Below, piece after piece: positions 1 to 8,267 of a stretch of DNA of 60,138 nt. The DNA is from Bacteroidota bacterium. GTDB lineage: Bacteria > Bacteroidota > Bacteroidia > AKYH767-A > OLB10. Made by a program: the position numbers and the translations under genes. Location: the NCBI GenBank assembly GCA_023251535.1, contig JAHEYP010000023.1:1-60138 (forward strand), in the 5' to 3' direction. The stretch's first letter is position 1. Every line of letters starts with the position of its first letter. The notes under the pieces are model-generated. The model saw only the letters and a program-made list of their open reading frames with translations. It searched no databases and was not told the DNA's origin.

Positions 1-180
1 AATACTAGCACAAGTCCCTCTAGTTTGAAGCATGCTTATAGCGGGGATTGGAGAAACCAAATTACTAAAATCAATCCCAGCACTATCCCCAAACACCCAA
101 TATCTATCAGTGTTTTGTGCAATAACATTTCCCGCTACCAACAACAAAACAAAAACCAATAAGCTTTTTACAACCTTCAT
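1..180 (-). CDS. T9SS-cargo-like secreted protein, N-terminal fragment (runs off the left edge)
   Basis: Reading the minus strand from an ATG at 180 gives an open frame to the window edge. It starts with a clear Sec signal peptide (MKVVKSLLVFVLLLVAG, cleavage near VIA-QN). The mature part begins TDRYWVFGDSAGIDFSN, the tryptophan/FG-type opening common at the start of large Bacteroidota secreted proteins that carry a C-terminal sorting domain. The secreted protein at 28342-29826 starts in the same way (AVWLMGNQGLPYDKG after its signal peptide), so the two may be paralogues. Only 60 codons are visible, so neither function nor sorting domain can be checked. It is divergent from the hydrolase at 434, with about 250 bases between them. 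That it is a real gene is well supported; the family is inferred. Confidence 0.75.
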   Translation of the reverse strand, partial: MKVVKSLLVFVLLLVAGNVIAQNTDRYWVFGDSAGIDFSNLVSPIPAISMLQTRGTCASI

Positions 181-433
181 AAAGTGCATCCTTAAAGTGA
201 TCAATATTTACCAAATGTATATATAAATCGCTAAAAAAACGAAATCTGTATGCAATTAATGAGTTTGAATGTTCTTTTCTGTCAAATAACTCGTGTTTTT
301 TGTGATTTCAATTTTAACCAAGAACTTTTAAACCAAGATTTCTCTATTGTTAAAGTTTTAGAGTAATGATTGGTTTAAAATTAACGTTCGGCCGATTCGT
401 TTTCTTTATATTTTTACCTGAAATTATACTTCT

Positions 434-2722
434 ATGTTTGCTGCCCTAAAAAAGTTCTTCATTGCAATTTTTCTTTGTTGCATTATTTTCAATTTTCAAG
501 CTGCTGCTCAGAAAATCCTTATAAGTGATCTGTCACTAAAAGATAGCGCTTCGGTTTCAAGGAATATTTCGGTTATTGCTAGCCGTGCTCTCAGTGTTTA
601 TTCGAGTAATTCGAAGTCTGATTTATACGATGGTTTATTTCGTTTGCAAATTGTAGCTGGACAATATGAATCGGCTCTTTCTTCTATCGATTCTATTCGT
701 TCTTCTTATGGCGTGCAAAGTGTTGCTGATTTGGTGCAAGTTGGATTCCCTTATGAAGTGTATTGCCGCGCTCATATGGCAATGAAAACATCCAATTTGC
801 AGACTTCTTCGTTGTTTGATAGTGTAGCAGCTAGCGTCTATAGTCGAGTCCTTCCCGATGCTAGAGCTGAGTTGGGTAATTACCTTTCGGTTTCTCCGAG
901 CGATTTAAGTTCTCGTTATTCCAAATTAATAAGTCAATTGCTTCCTGTTACTGGCGATTCGCTCGATCTTTCCGATGCTTACCGAATTTGTAAAACGTAT
1001 AATAGTTTATTGGTGATTTCTGAAATGTATCCGAGAGTTCAGCAGTTTATTCTTGAAGATGAGAATAGTAAATATATTTTCATGGATAGCTTGCTTATCC
1101 CCATGAAAGATGGGGGAACTCTTTCCGCTATTATGGTGAAAAAGCGTTTGGTATCGGAAAAGCGTCCCGTTATTTTGATGTATAATATTTATGCAGGTCC
1201 TTCCGATCGTGCTGCTGCAAAAGAGATGGCCGATCACGGTTATATTGGCGTGGTGGTGAATACCAGAGGTAAATATTTGAGCAAAGATTCAATCTTTCCT
1301 TTCGAGCACGATGCGAATGATGCGTATGAAATGATCGATTATTTAAGCCATCATAAATGGTGCGACGGAAGAGTAGGGATGTATGGTGGTAGTTATTTGG
1401 GCTTTAGTCAGTGGAGTGCATGCAAGAAATTGCATCCTGCTTTAAAGACTATTGTCCCGCAAGTGGCTGTCGGTATAGGTGTTGATTTCCCTATGATGGA
1501 TGGCATTCGAATGACTTATATGTTGCAGTGGTCGCATTTTGTTTCAAATACTAAACTAACCGATTATCTCGAGATGAGAGATCAAGCAAAATGGTCGGAC
1601 TTATGTTTAGATTGGTATAAAAAAGGATTGCCATTGCGCGCGCTCGATTCGTTAGAGGGACGTAAGAGTTATTTATTTCAACGTTGGCTCGATCATCCAT
1701 TGCAAGATAATTTTTGGCAGAGCATGGTTCCCTTTGGGAAGGAATTTTCGAAGATCAATATTCCTATCCTCACCACTACAGGATATTTCGATGATGACCA
1801 GCGAGGGGCTTTATATTATTACCAAGAACATTTGAAGTATAATCCTAAAGCCGAACATTATTTGTTAATCGGTCCTTATGATCATAGCGGGGGACAATCA
1901 GAAGCGCAAGAATCGGTGCAAGGAATTACCATCGACTCGGCAGCGATTATTTCGATTAATAAAGTTGTGTTCGAATGGTTCGATCATATCTTCGATAAAA
2001 AGCCAATGCCTGAACTGCTGAAAGACAAAGTGAATTTCGAAGTGATGGGACGAAACGCATGGCGACATACTCCTTCGTTACAAGCCATGAATACCGATAC
2101 AATTCGTTATTATTTGTCGAGCGAAATGAATAAGAATAACAAACCTCAGCTTTCATTGAATCGAGATAAAGTAAAGAATGATCTATTGCAAGTTATCGAT
2201 ATGAAAGATCGTAGCGACGGACAAACATGGATCGATAATGCAATTCCGATTTTGCAAGACACTGTTTTATGGCAGTCTGGACTGATGGAATTTGAATCGC
2301 CTGCAATAATTGGCGGAATCAATATGAACGGATCTTTTTGCGGGAAGTTGATCTTCTCAATAAACAAAAAAGACTTCGACCCGATGATGTATTTATACGA
2401 GAAGAAATCCGACGGCACCTATGTTTATCTCAGCAACTATATGTGTCGCGCATCCATGAACAGCGATCGCACCAAGCGCAGTTTGTTAACGCCCGACAAA
2501 ACTTATTCGGTAGATATCAATAATAGTTTTATGATAAGTCGCAAAATAGAGCAGGGGAGTAAGCTCGTTTTGCTTTTAGGAATCGTAAAAAATCCACTCT
2601 GGGAAATCAACTACGGCACTGGAGGTGATGTCAGCCGCGAATCCATTAAAGATGCCACCGAGCCACTTCGAATTAAGTGGAGTAATGATAGCTGGATTGG
2701 GGTACCGGTGTTTAGGAGGTGA
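434..2722 (+). CDS. Secreted CocE/NonD-type serine hydrolase (S15 X-Pro dipeptidyl-peptidase family)
   Basis: This is a 762-residue secreted hydrolase that probably cleaves an ester or acyl-peptide substrate in the periplasm or outside the cell. Residues 1-26 form a signal peptide ending AAAQ. A helical, poorly conserved region of about 190 residues precedes the alpha/beta hydrolase core. The nucleophile elbow is GGSYLG with Ser320. The other triad members expected for CocE/S15 enzymes are visible as GYFDDD (Asp453-455) and GPYDHSGG (His484). Residues from about 540 to the end match the jelly-roll domain of this family. No T9SS sorting domain is seen. It is monocistronic and is followed by a repeat-filled gap. 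The exact substrate cannot be told from sequence; CocE, glutaryl-acylase and X-Pro peptidase members share this layout. Confidence 0.88.
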   Translation: MFAALKKFFIAIFLCCIIFNFQAAAQKILISDLSLKDSASVSRNISVIASRALSVYSSNSKSDLYDGLFRLQIVAGQYESALSSIDSIRSSYGVQSVADLVQVGFPYEVYCRAHMAMKTSNLQTSSLFDSVAASVYSRVLPDARAELGNYLSVSPSDLSSRYSKLISQLLPVTGDSLDLSDAYRICKTYNSLLVISEMYPRVQQFILEDENSKYIFMDSLLIPMKDGGTLSAIMVKKRLVSEKRPVILMYNIYAGPSDRAAAKEMADHGYIGVVVNTRGKYLSKDSIFPFEHDANDAYEMIDYLSHHKWCDGRVGMYGGSYLGFSQWSACKKLHPALKTIVPQVAVGIGVDFPMMDGIRMTYMLQWSHFVSNTKLTDYLEMRDQAKWSDLCLDWYKKGLPLRALDSLEGRKSYLFQRWLDHPLQDNFWQSMVPFGKEFSKINIPILTTTGYFDDDQRGALYYYQEHLKYNPKAEHYLLIGPYDHSGGQSEAQESVQGITIDSAAIISINKVVFEWFDHIFDKKPMPELLKDKVNFEVMGRNAWRHTPSLQAMNTDTIRYYLSSEMNKNNKPQLSLNRDKVKNDLLQVIDMKDRSDGQTWIDNAIPILQDTVLWQSGLMEFESPAIIGGINMNGSFCGKLIFSINKKDFDPMMYLYEKKSDGTYVYLSNYMCRASMNSDRTKRSLLTPDKTYSVDINNSFMISRKIEQGSKLVLLLGIVKNPLWEINYGTGGDVSRESIKDATEPLRIKWSNDSWIGVPVFRR

Positions 2723-3167
2723 AGGGATGATGATCGATAATAGATGATCGATAATAGATGATCGATAATTGATGCTGGATGATCGATGCATGATTCTCGA
2801 TTTTATTTTGGAATTAAAAAAAAGAAGTGGGGTGAAGAAAATCTCGATTCAGTTCAAGTAATTAATTTGTGTCCTGAATAAAATCCTTTTAAATCCATTG
2901 CTCATCGTTTACGATGAGATCTGTGTTAGTCCCATCGGGACGAATTCGTGTTCTTTTTAAAAAGGTGCAGGAATCATGATGCAAGATGAAAGATGCTCGA
3001 TTTTATGGATCGAGATTTTTGGTAATGCTCGTTAATCGACGAATTTTACTGGATGTTGAGGATCCCTTATCAATGTCTACGATCTTATTGAATGAAATCG
3101 ATCATCGATCATCAAAAATCTAACATCGATCATCAAAAAAATCAGCGGCTCATAAACAGCCAATAAA
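2723..3167. repeat. Intergenic repeat region with ATCGAT phrases and a TCCCATCGGGA palindrome
   Basis: This 445-base gap lies between convergent genes and has no credible reading frame. Its left part (2727-2790) repeats the phrase GATGATCGATAAT several times. Its right part (about 3095-3140) carries the reverse complement, ATCGATCATC with poly-A spacers, so the two flanks could pair. A perfect hairpin, CTCATCG-TTTA-CGATGAG, lies at 2901-2918, and a TCCCATCGGGA palindrome at 2930-2940. The words AAATCCTTTTAAATCCATT just before them (2881-2899) recur beside another copy of the palindrome near 25475. Related phrases occur at 25715-25775. Confidence 0.75.
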
Positions 3168-3818
3168 TCACTTCACCAACTTATACACGTCAACCCTCGA
3201 ATCATTAATCAATAACCCCGGGTTAATTCCTGGTTGGCCTTCGGGGACATCCATCTGAAAATAATCTTGGTAGTATTTACTCCATCCCGGAAAAGTTTTC
3301 TTTGATTTAGGATCTTTAAAAGTCATTGGTTGCATCTCGAAAAATGGTTTTCCGTGATTTGCATCTTTGTAAGCATAATACACTAACTCCGCACAATAGA
3401 TATGCGCAGTATCATCGAGGTATTTATTGTCGTATGGTATCCCGAAATATTTCTTTACTGATTTCGATGCTTCCGATATCTCTCTTCCGTATTCTTTCTT
3501 TAATCGTCCCACATAAACAGGATTCTTCGTTCTGCTGATAAAGCTGTCGATGGTAATGGTATCAACTATAGCATCACAAGCTTCGATCACCCATAATTGT
3601 CGGTTGTAAAGTGTCATCATGGCAACATGCGAAAAGTGTTTGCCGTCGTAGCCGGGAGTGACTTTTTTAATTGATTTAGATAATGAACTATTGCCTAAAT
3701 CTTGGAATAGCATATCACCAACTCTTAATTTACTTTTGTCGAGTGATGGGATTTGTCCAATTACGATTTCGGTAATGCCTACCGTTAGTGCTACTAGGAT
3801 GAATATTCGTTTCAGCAT
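3168..3818 (-). CDS. YiiX/YebB-like permuted NlpC/P60 amidase, secreted
   Basis: A 216-residue protein with an N-terminal signal peptide (residues 1-22, ending IVIGQ). It matches the permuted papain-fold YiiX/YebB-like group. The opening LRVGDMLFQDLG, the histidine in HFSHVAMM (His64), a glutamate in WVIEAC (Glu79) and the cysteine in YCAELVYYAY (Cys142) occur in the order His-Glu-Cys expected for the circularly permuted fold. Family members cleave amide or ester bonds, and some act on cell-wall peptides or lipids; the substrate here is unknown. The start codon lies 4 bases after the stop of sppA, so the two genes are almost certainly co-transcribed. Confidence 0.8.
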   Translation of the reverse strand: MLKRIFILVALTVGITEIVIGQIPSLDKSKLRVGDMLFQDLGNSSLSKSIKKVTPGYDGKHFSHVAMMTLYNRQLWVIEACDAIVDTITIDSFISRTKNPVYVGRLKKEYGREISEASKSVKKYFGIPYDNKYLDDTAHIYCAELVYYAYKDANHGKPFFEMQPMTFKDPKSKKTFPGWSKYYQDYFQMDVPEGQPGINPGLLINDSRVDVYKLVK

Positions 3819-3822
3819 ACTA

Positions 3823-5586
3823 TTAGTTGAATTTTACTCCGTAAAGTGTACGCGCTTGAATACCTTGCACTTTCACTAAGTCATTAGCTGCTTTGTAATA
3901 TTCGTATCCCACACCTAACTTATTTTCCATGTACCACGTTTTAGCTTCGCTCGATAAATCGTTCATCAACATTTGGAAAGGTTCATCTTGTTCAGGAAGA
4001 GCTTTAATGCGGAATTCTTTCAATTTCGCCAATGAGGCAGCAGCTTTGATAGCGTCTTCAATTCCACCTAATTCGTCCACTAATCCTATACGTTTTGCAT
4101 CAACTCCGCTCCACACTCTTCCTTGTCCGATGCTATCTACATCCGCTTGTTTCATTTTTCTTCCTTCTGCAACACGTGAAGTGAAGGTATTGTAAACTTC
4201 GTCAACACTGTTTTGCATGATTAATCGCTCGCCAGGAGTTAACGGGCGACTCATTGTTCCTAAGTCGGTATAGTTGCTGGTTTTATAAGTGTCGAATGTG
4301 ATACCCAATTTATTCTTGAACATATTGCCTGCATTGAACATTAGTCCAAATACACCAATTGATCCTGTGATAGTATTCGGTTCTGCAAAAATCTTGTCAG
4401 CAGCACATGAAATATAATATCCTCCTGATGCTGCTACATCTCCCATTGAAACTACTACGGGCTTCGATTTTTTCGCAAGGATGACTTCTCTCCAAATAAT
4501 ATCCGATGCCAATGCACTTCCACCCGGAGAGTTCACACGTAATACAATCGCTTTTACTTTTTCATCTTTACGCGCTTCCGCAATTGCTTCTGCTAAGCTT
4601 TCTGATCCGATGGTATTATCGTCGCCTTCACCGCTTTGAATTTCTCCATTTGCATAGACCACGGCAATTTTATCTTTTGCTAATCCTGTTGATTTAACGG
4701 CGTTTTTATATTTCCCTAATGAAATCAATTTTAATTCAGCCGATTTCTCTTTACCGCATTTTACATTCAAGTCTTCAACAAACTGATCATAGTATGCAAG
4801 TTGATCAACAAGTTTTAGTTGAAGTGCATCATTTGCATTACGAGCTTTTAAGCTATCTGCTATCAGATAAACTTCTTCTTTCGTTAACTTTCTCGCAGCA
4901 GCAATATTTGTTGCCATGTGATTCCAAATCGGATCTACAAATCCTGCGATCTGTGTTCTGTTTTCTTCGCTCATGTCGGCACGAATAAAAGGCTCTATGG
5001 CACTTTTGTACTTGCCGTGGCGGATTACTTCAGGTTCGATCTCAAGTTTGTCTAACGTGCCTTTAAAGAAGGCTAGCTGCGTTGATAGTCCGTTGATGGT
5101 TAAAGCTCCTTGCGGATTTAAATAAATCTTGTCGGAAACCGATGCTAGGTAATATGCTCCTTGCGTATATTCTTCTGCGTAGGCATAAATGAACTTACCT
5201 GATTTTTTGAAATCGAGTAAAGCATTTCTGATTTCTTCACTGGTTGCGATTCCTGCAGCAATCGATTGTATATCGAGATAGATTCCTTTGATGTTGGCAT
5301 CTGTCTTGGCATTTTTGATTTCTCCTAAAATATCGTTCAGCCCTGGTTGTTGCTTCGCTCTTAATTTCCCTAAATCTAATGTCTCAAAAGGATTGTTCGA
5401 CGATCGCTCTTTGATAGGTTGGTTGAACGATACGTGAAGGATGCTTCCTTCGCTAACTTTTACTTCTTCTTTACCTGCCGATGATACTGTTGCTGTGATG
5501 ATGGCGATGAGCACAAAAAAGATCAATACGATTGATAGAAAGAAGCCTAACATTGAGGCAAAGAGAAATTTAAAGAATTGTTTCAT
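3823..5586 (-). CDS. sppA: Signal peptide peptidase SppA, 67 kDa type
   Basis: A 587-residue inner-membrane serine protease that degrades leftover signal peptides. One N-terminal transmembrane segment (about residues 8-35) anchors two tandem ClpP-like domains. The general base lysine lies in the N-terminal domain (GKYKSAIEPF, Lys194) and the nucleophile in the C-terminal domain (GDVAASGGYY, Ser387), matching the Lys209/Ser409 dyad of E. coli SppA in position and context. The length is typical for the long form. It is the first gene of a two-gene unit with the YiiX-like amidase, and a perfect TAnnTTTG box lies just upstream. Confidence 0.96.
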   Translation of the reverse strand: MKQFFKFLFASMLGFFLSIVLIFFVLIAIITATVSSAGKEEVKVSEGSILHVSFNQPIKERSSNNPFETLDLGKLRAKQQPGLNDILGEIKNAKTDANIKGIYLDIQSIAAGIATSEEIRNALLDFKKSGKFIYAYAEEYTQGAYYLASVSDKIYLNPQGALTINGLSTQLAFFKGTLDKLEIEPEVIRHGKYKSAIEPFIRADMSEENRTQIAGFVDPIWNHMATNIAAARKLTKEEVYLIADSLKARNANDALQLKLVDQLAYYDQFVEDLNVKCGKEKSAELKLISLGKYKNAVKSTGLAKDKIAVVYANGEIQSGEGDDNTIGSESLAEAIAEARKDEKVKAIVLRVNSPGGSALASDIIWREVILAKKSKPVVVSMGDVAASGGYYISCAADKIFAEPNTITGSIGVFGLMFNAGNMFKNKLGITFDTYKTSNYTDLGTMSRPLTPGERLIMQNSVDEVYNTFTSRVAEGRKMKQADVDSIGQGRVWSGVDAKRIGLVDELGGIEDAIKAAASLAKLKEFRIKALPEQDEPFQMLMNDLSSEAKTWYMENKLGVGYEYYKAANDLVKVQGIQARTLYGVKFN

Positions 5587-5608
5587 GTTTGTTGATTCTG
5601 TTCACTAA

Positions 5609-5616
5609 CAAATATA
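5609..5616 (-). promoter_or_regulatory. Bacteroidota -7 promoter box for sppA
   Basis: On the minus strand this reads TATATTTG, a perfect match to TAnnTTTG, and ends 22 bases before the sppA start codon. No convincing TTTG -33 element lies at the usual distance. Confidence 0.55.
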
Positions 5617-5666
5617 GGGCACTATGATTTTTTGACGGGCGTTATTTCCGACGCTTCAGGACAAGA

Positions 5667-6887
5667 TTAAAGCACTTCAATGCTTTGTCGTCCTGTTTGT
5701 CCATTGCGTTTTACTTCTATCGTGTATTTCCCCCTAACAAGCGAAGGGCCGGCAAAGTTAGTGCTTTGTACGTCGGTTTCCTTATGAAATAGGCTTTTAT
5801 TGGCGCTGTCGCTAATGTTCACTTCTATGCCTTGCGGGTCGTATGCTTCGCGGTTGAATACGAGCTGATTATCGCTATTCAGACGTATGGTCCATTCAGC
5901 AGTCTGCTGACGAAGCATTTTTCGTTTGTTTACTGGACGTTTTTTGGTGATGATTTTGCTCTCTGTTTCGCTTTCTTTGGACTTCACCATATCATCTTTG
6001 TTGGCTTTCATGACATAGCATTTTTCACTGATTTTTTCCCAGCGGCGTATATAGTCGATGCTCATGCTTTTGGGGAATTGCTTTGGGTCGGGTGCACCTG
6101 TATAGTTGCCATTGTCGGTGGTGACCGCCATATTTGCGATGATCCACATCGGGTGATTAAATCTTCCTTTCCACAGTGCCGCCGGTTGTCCGTTTAAATA
6201 CCATTTGATGTAATCAGGTTGCCATTCGGCAGCGATGGTGTTATAGCCTTGCATCCAGTTGCGATTGGTCTTTAAATTTGCTCCCCAACCTTTTTTGAAG
6301 AGTCCGCCCCAAACGGGATAATTGTCGCATCCATTTTTGCAGTGTATATCAACATGAAAATATTCTGGTTGTTTACCAGCGATTTCGAAAATGTCTATTT
6401 CTTCGGCATCGACACTTCCGAATAACCAAAACGCCGGCCAGAGTCCGTCGCCACCATCAGTTTTAAATCGCGCTTGATAAATGCCGTAGCTGTATTGTTG
6501 TTTCGAAAAGAGAATGCCCGAAGTATAATCGAAGCTCATCAAGTTTTTAGCATCGGGTTTTTCATTGCATTTCAATAAATAGTTGTCGGCTTCATAGGGA
6601 ATGGCTTTCTCTGTAACATGCTCGTATTTGGCAATGATTTGCATAATGCCGTTTTGCTCTTTAAAATTTCCTCCGTCGGTATAGTAATTCACGTCTCTGC
6701 TGCAATATAAATGCCGCGCCCAAGGATATCCAGTATCCCAAAAATTTCGGTTGAGTTCGTTGCCGTTGAATTCATCGCCATTACTGTATTGCCACCAACT
6801 TGTTTCTTCGTCGTTGATACGAAGTAAGAGTTGTGCATCGGCAATATTGCTGATGAATAGTAAGAAGAGAAATAGGAGTTGCTTCAT
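5667..6887 (-). CDS. Secreted glycoside hydrolase family 16 (beta-glucanase/laminarinase type)
   Basis: A 406-residue secreted enzyme expected to cleave beta-1,3 or mixed-linkage glucans, or a related galactan. The start is placed at the ATG at 6887 because it opens directly into a signal peptide (MKQLLFLFLLFISNIADAQ); the longer frame to 6932 adds 15 residues without signal character. The GH16 active-site motif is EIDIFE with Glu163, Asp165 and Glu168, between GLWPAFWLFG and a long jelly-roll. Tryptophans typical of the glucan cleft are present (AEWQPDYIKWYLNG). Residues past about 305 hold a charged linker and a small beta domain ending GKYTIEVKRNGQ..SIEVL, which resembles a divergent sorting or carbohydrate-binding module. 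It follows the serine hydrolase gene closely and may share its transcript. Confidence 0.9.
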   Translation of the reverse strand: MKQLLFLFLLFISNIADAQLLLRINDEETSWWQYSNGDEFNGNELNRNFWDTGYPWARHLYCSRDVNYYTDGGNFKEQNGIMQIIAKYEHVTEKAIPYEADNYLLKCNEKPDAKNLMSFDYTSGILFSKQQYSYGIYQARFKTDGGDGLWPAFWLFGSVDAEEIDIFEIAGKQPEYFHVDIHCKNGCDNYPVWGGLFKKGWGANLKTNRNWMQGYNTIAAEWQPDYIKWYLNGQPAALWKGRFNHPMWIIANMAVTTDNGNYTGAPDPKQFPKSMSIDYIRRWEKISEKCYVMKANKDDMVKSKESETESKIITKKRPVNKRKMLRQQTAEWTIRLNSDNQLVFNREAYDPQGIEVNISDSANKSLFHKETDVQSTNFAGPSLVRGKYTIEVKRNGQTGRQSIEVL

Positions 6888-6932
6888 GCCGAATAGATTT
6901 TCTTGTCTTGAAATTCTATTCAAAAATAGCAT

Positions 6933-8213
6933 TTAACGCGCAATCATGAATTTGTAGATGCGCTCGCCTTGTTTAAGCATATATAGCCCGGGATTGAATC
7001 GGCTGATGTCGATTTTTCCTTCGGAAGATACTCCAACTTTGCTCATCATGCCTTGTAAATTGTAAATGATGGCGGTGTTTGAAGTGGAGTTTTTTAGTCG
7101 GATGAAATTACTCGCGGGATTCGGATAGAGTAGGTTATTTTCTTTCTGATGACTTTCTATTCCCGTAGTCGTGCAAACAAATTGATTGATAGCTGCCCAT
7201 AGTTCATTGTCGTAGTTTGATAAAGCGTACAAGGGGATTCCCGCCGAATTTCCCATCCGGATAACTACCATGTTGCGCGATGGCGAGATGTATATTTTTT
7301 GATCGTTTTTGCCAAGTGCGCAATACACATCAGATGGCGCATTGGGAATAATTTCTCCATTAAATACAAATTGCGATTGCGGTAACATGTACGACGATTT
7401 TCCATTCAGCCACCAGAGGTATCCGTAGCTATTGTTAATTGCCTGACTTGTGTTTATGGCATCATTCACATAATTCTGATTATGAATAATGCTGTCGCCA
7501 TTCCAAATACCTTTATTAAACATAAGCGAACCGAAGCGTGCCATGTCGCGCGCGCGACTATAAAACACCGAATCGAACCATACTCCGAACATTCCCGTTG
7601 GTGCCAATAGTCGGGTAGAGGTGTAGTTTTGATAGGTGCTGCCTGTTGCGGTGGCGATTACTTTTTGCAATAATAAATATACCGCATTGTGATAAGCCCA
7701 ACGTGTACCAGCATCAGCTGCATAACCTAAACATGCTGGCTCTTGGCAGTCGGTGTTCGATACATTGTCATCGAGTCCACTGGTCATGGTTAATTGATTA
7801 CGAATGGTGATTTTATCTTCCTGTGCTTGTGTGCAGTTGGTCCAACCGACACCTAGATATTTAGAGCTTGTATCGCTTATGTTAAGATACCCTTCTTCTT
7901 GTGCGATTCCTGTTAAAAGCGAAGTGATCGTTTTCCCCGCCGATGCCCAATACCAAACGCTGTCTTGCGTAAAAGTGCCAATGTATTTCTCATAGGCGAT
8001 TTTTCCGTTGACTAAAATGATACAAGCTTTGGAGTTCGATTGTGTTAGAAAATCATCGAGACTGTCTTTGTAATTCATGCACCAGCCCAATGAAGATGGG
8101 GAGATGGTGTCCCATGCGGCATTCGTAGTTGCGGCAGGGAAATAATAATTCCCCTGCGCGCTGATTTCGTTAAAGTATAAAGTAAAGCAAAAAAGCAGAA
8201 ATAGTTTTTTCAT
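6933..8213 (-). CDS. Beta-lactamase-family serine hydrolase with T9SS sorting domain
   Basis: A 426-residue secreted serine hydrolase of the class C beta-lactamase/esterase EstB fold. Residues 1-20 are a signal peptide. The SxxK motif is SAGK (Ser91, Lys94), and the second motif YxN is YHN (Tyr174-Asn176). A sequence such as YGYLWWLNG, common in this family, follows. The C-terminal roughly 75 residues (LLYPNPASNFIRL to ..GLYMLKQGERIYKFMI) form a T9SS type A sorting domain, so the protein is exported through the outer membrane and is probably surface-bound or released. Substrate (ester, D-Ala peptide or lactam) cannot be read from sequence. It lies just upstream of the GH16 gene. Confidence 0.9.
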   Translation of the reverse strand: MKKLFLLFCFTLYFNEISAQGNYYFPAATTNAAWDTISPSSLGWCMNYKDSLDDFLTQSNSKACIILVNGKIAYEKYIGTFTQDSVWYWASAGKTITSLLTGIAQEEGYLNISDTSSKYLGVGWTNCTQAQEDKITIRNQLTMTSGLDDNVSNTDCQEPACLGYAADAGTRWAYHNAVYLLLQKVIATATGSTYQNYTSTRLLAPTGMFGVWFDSVFYSRARDMARFGSLMFNKGIWNGDSIIHNQNYVNDAINTSQAINNSYGYLWWLNGKSSYMLPQSQFVFNGEIIPNAPSDVYCALGKNDQKIYISPSRNMVVIRMGNSAGIPLYALSNYDNELWAAINQFVCTTTGIESHQKENNLLYPNPASNFIRLKNSTSNTAIIYNLQGMMSKVGVSSEGKIDISRFNPGLYMLKQGERIYKFMIAR

Positions 8214-8267
8214 TACGATGGATTATTTCTGTGTGACTCTTCTTAATGTAGAAGGTTTAATGAGAAA

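Noticed and set aside
32..226. 64-codon plus-strand frame at the left edge
   Set aside because: It is antisense to the signal-peptide-bearing gene at 1-180, which has clear protein features on the minus strand.
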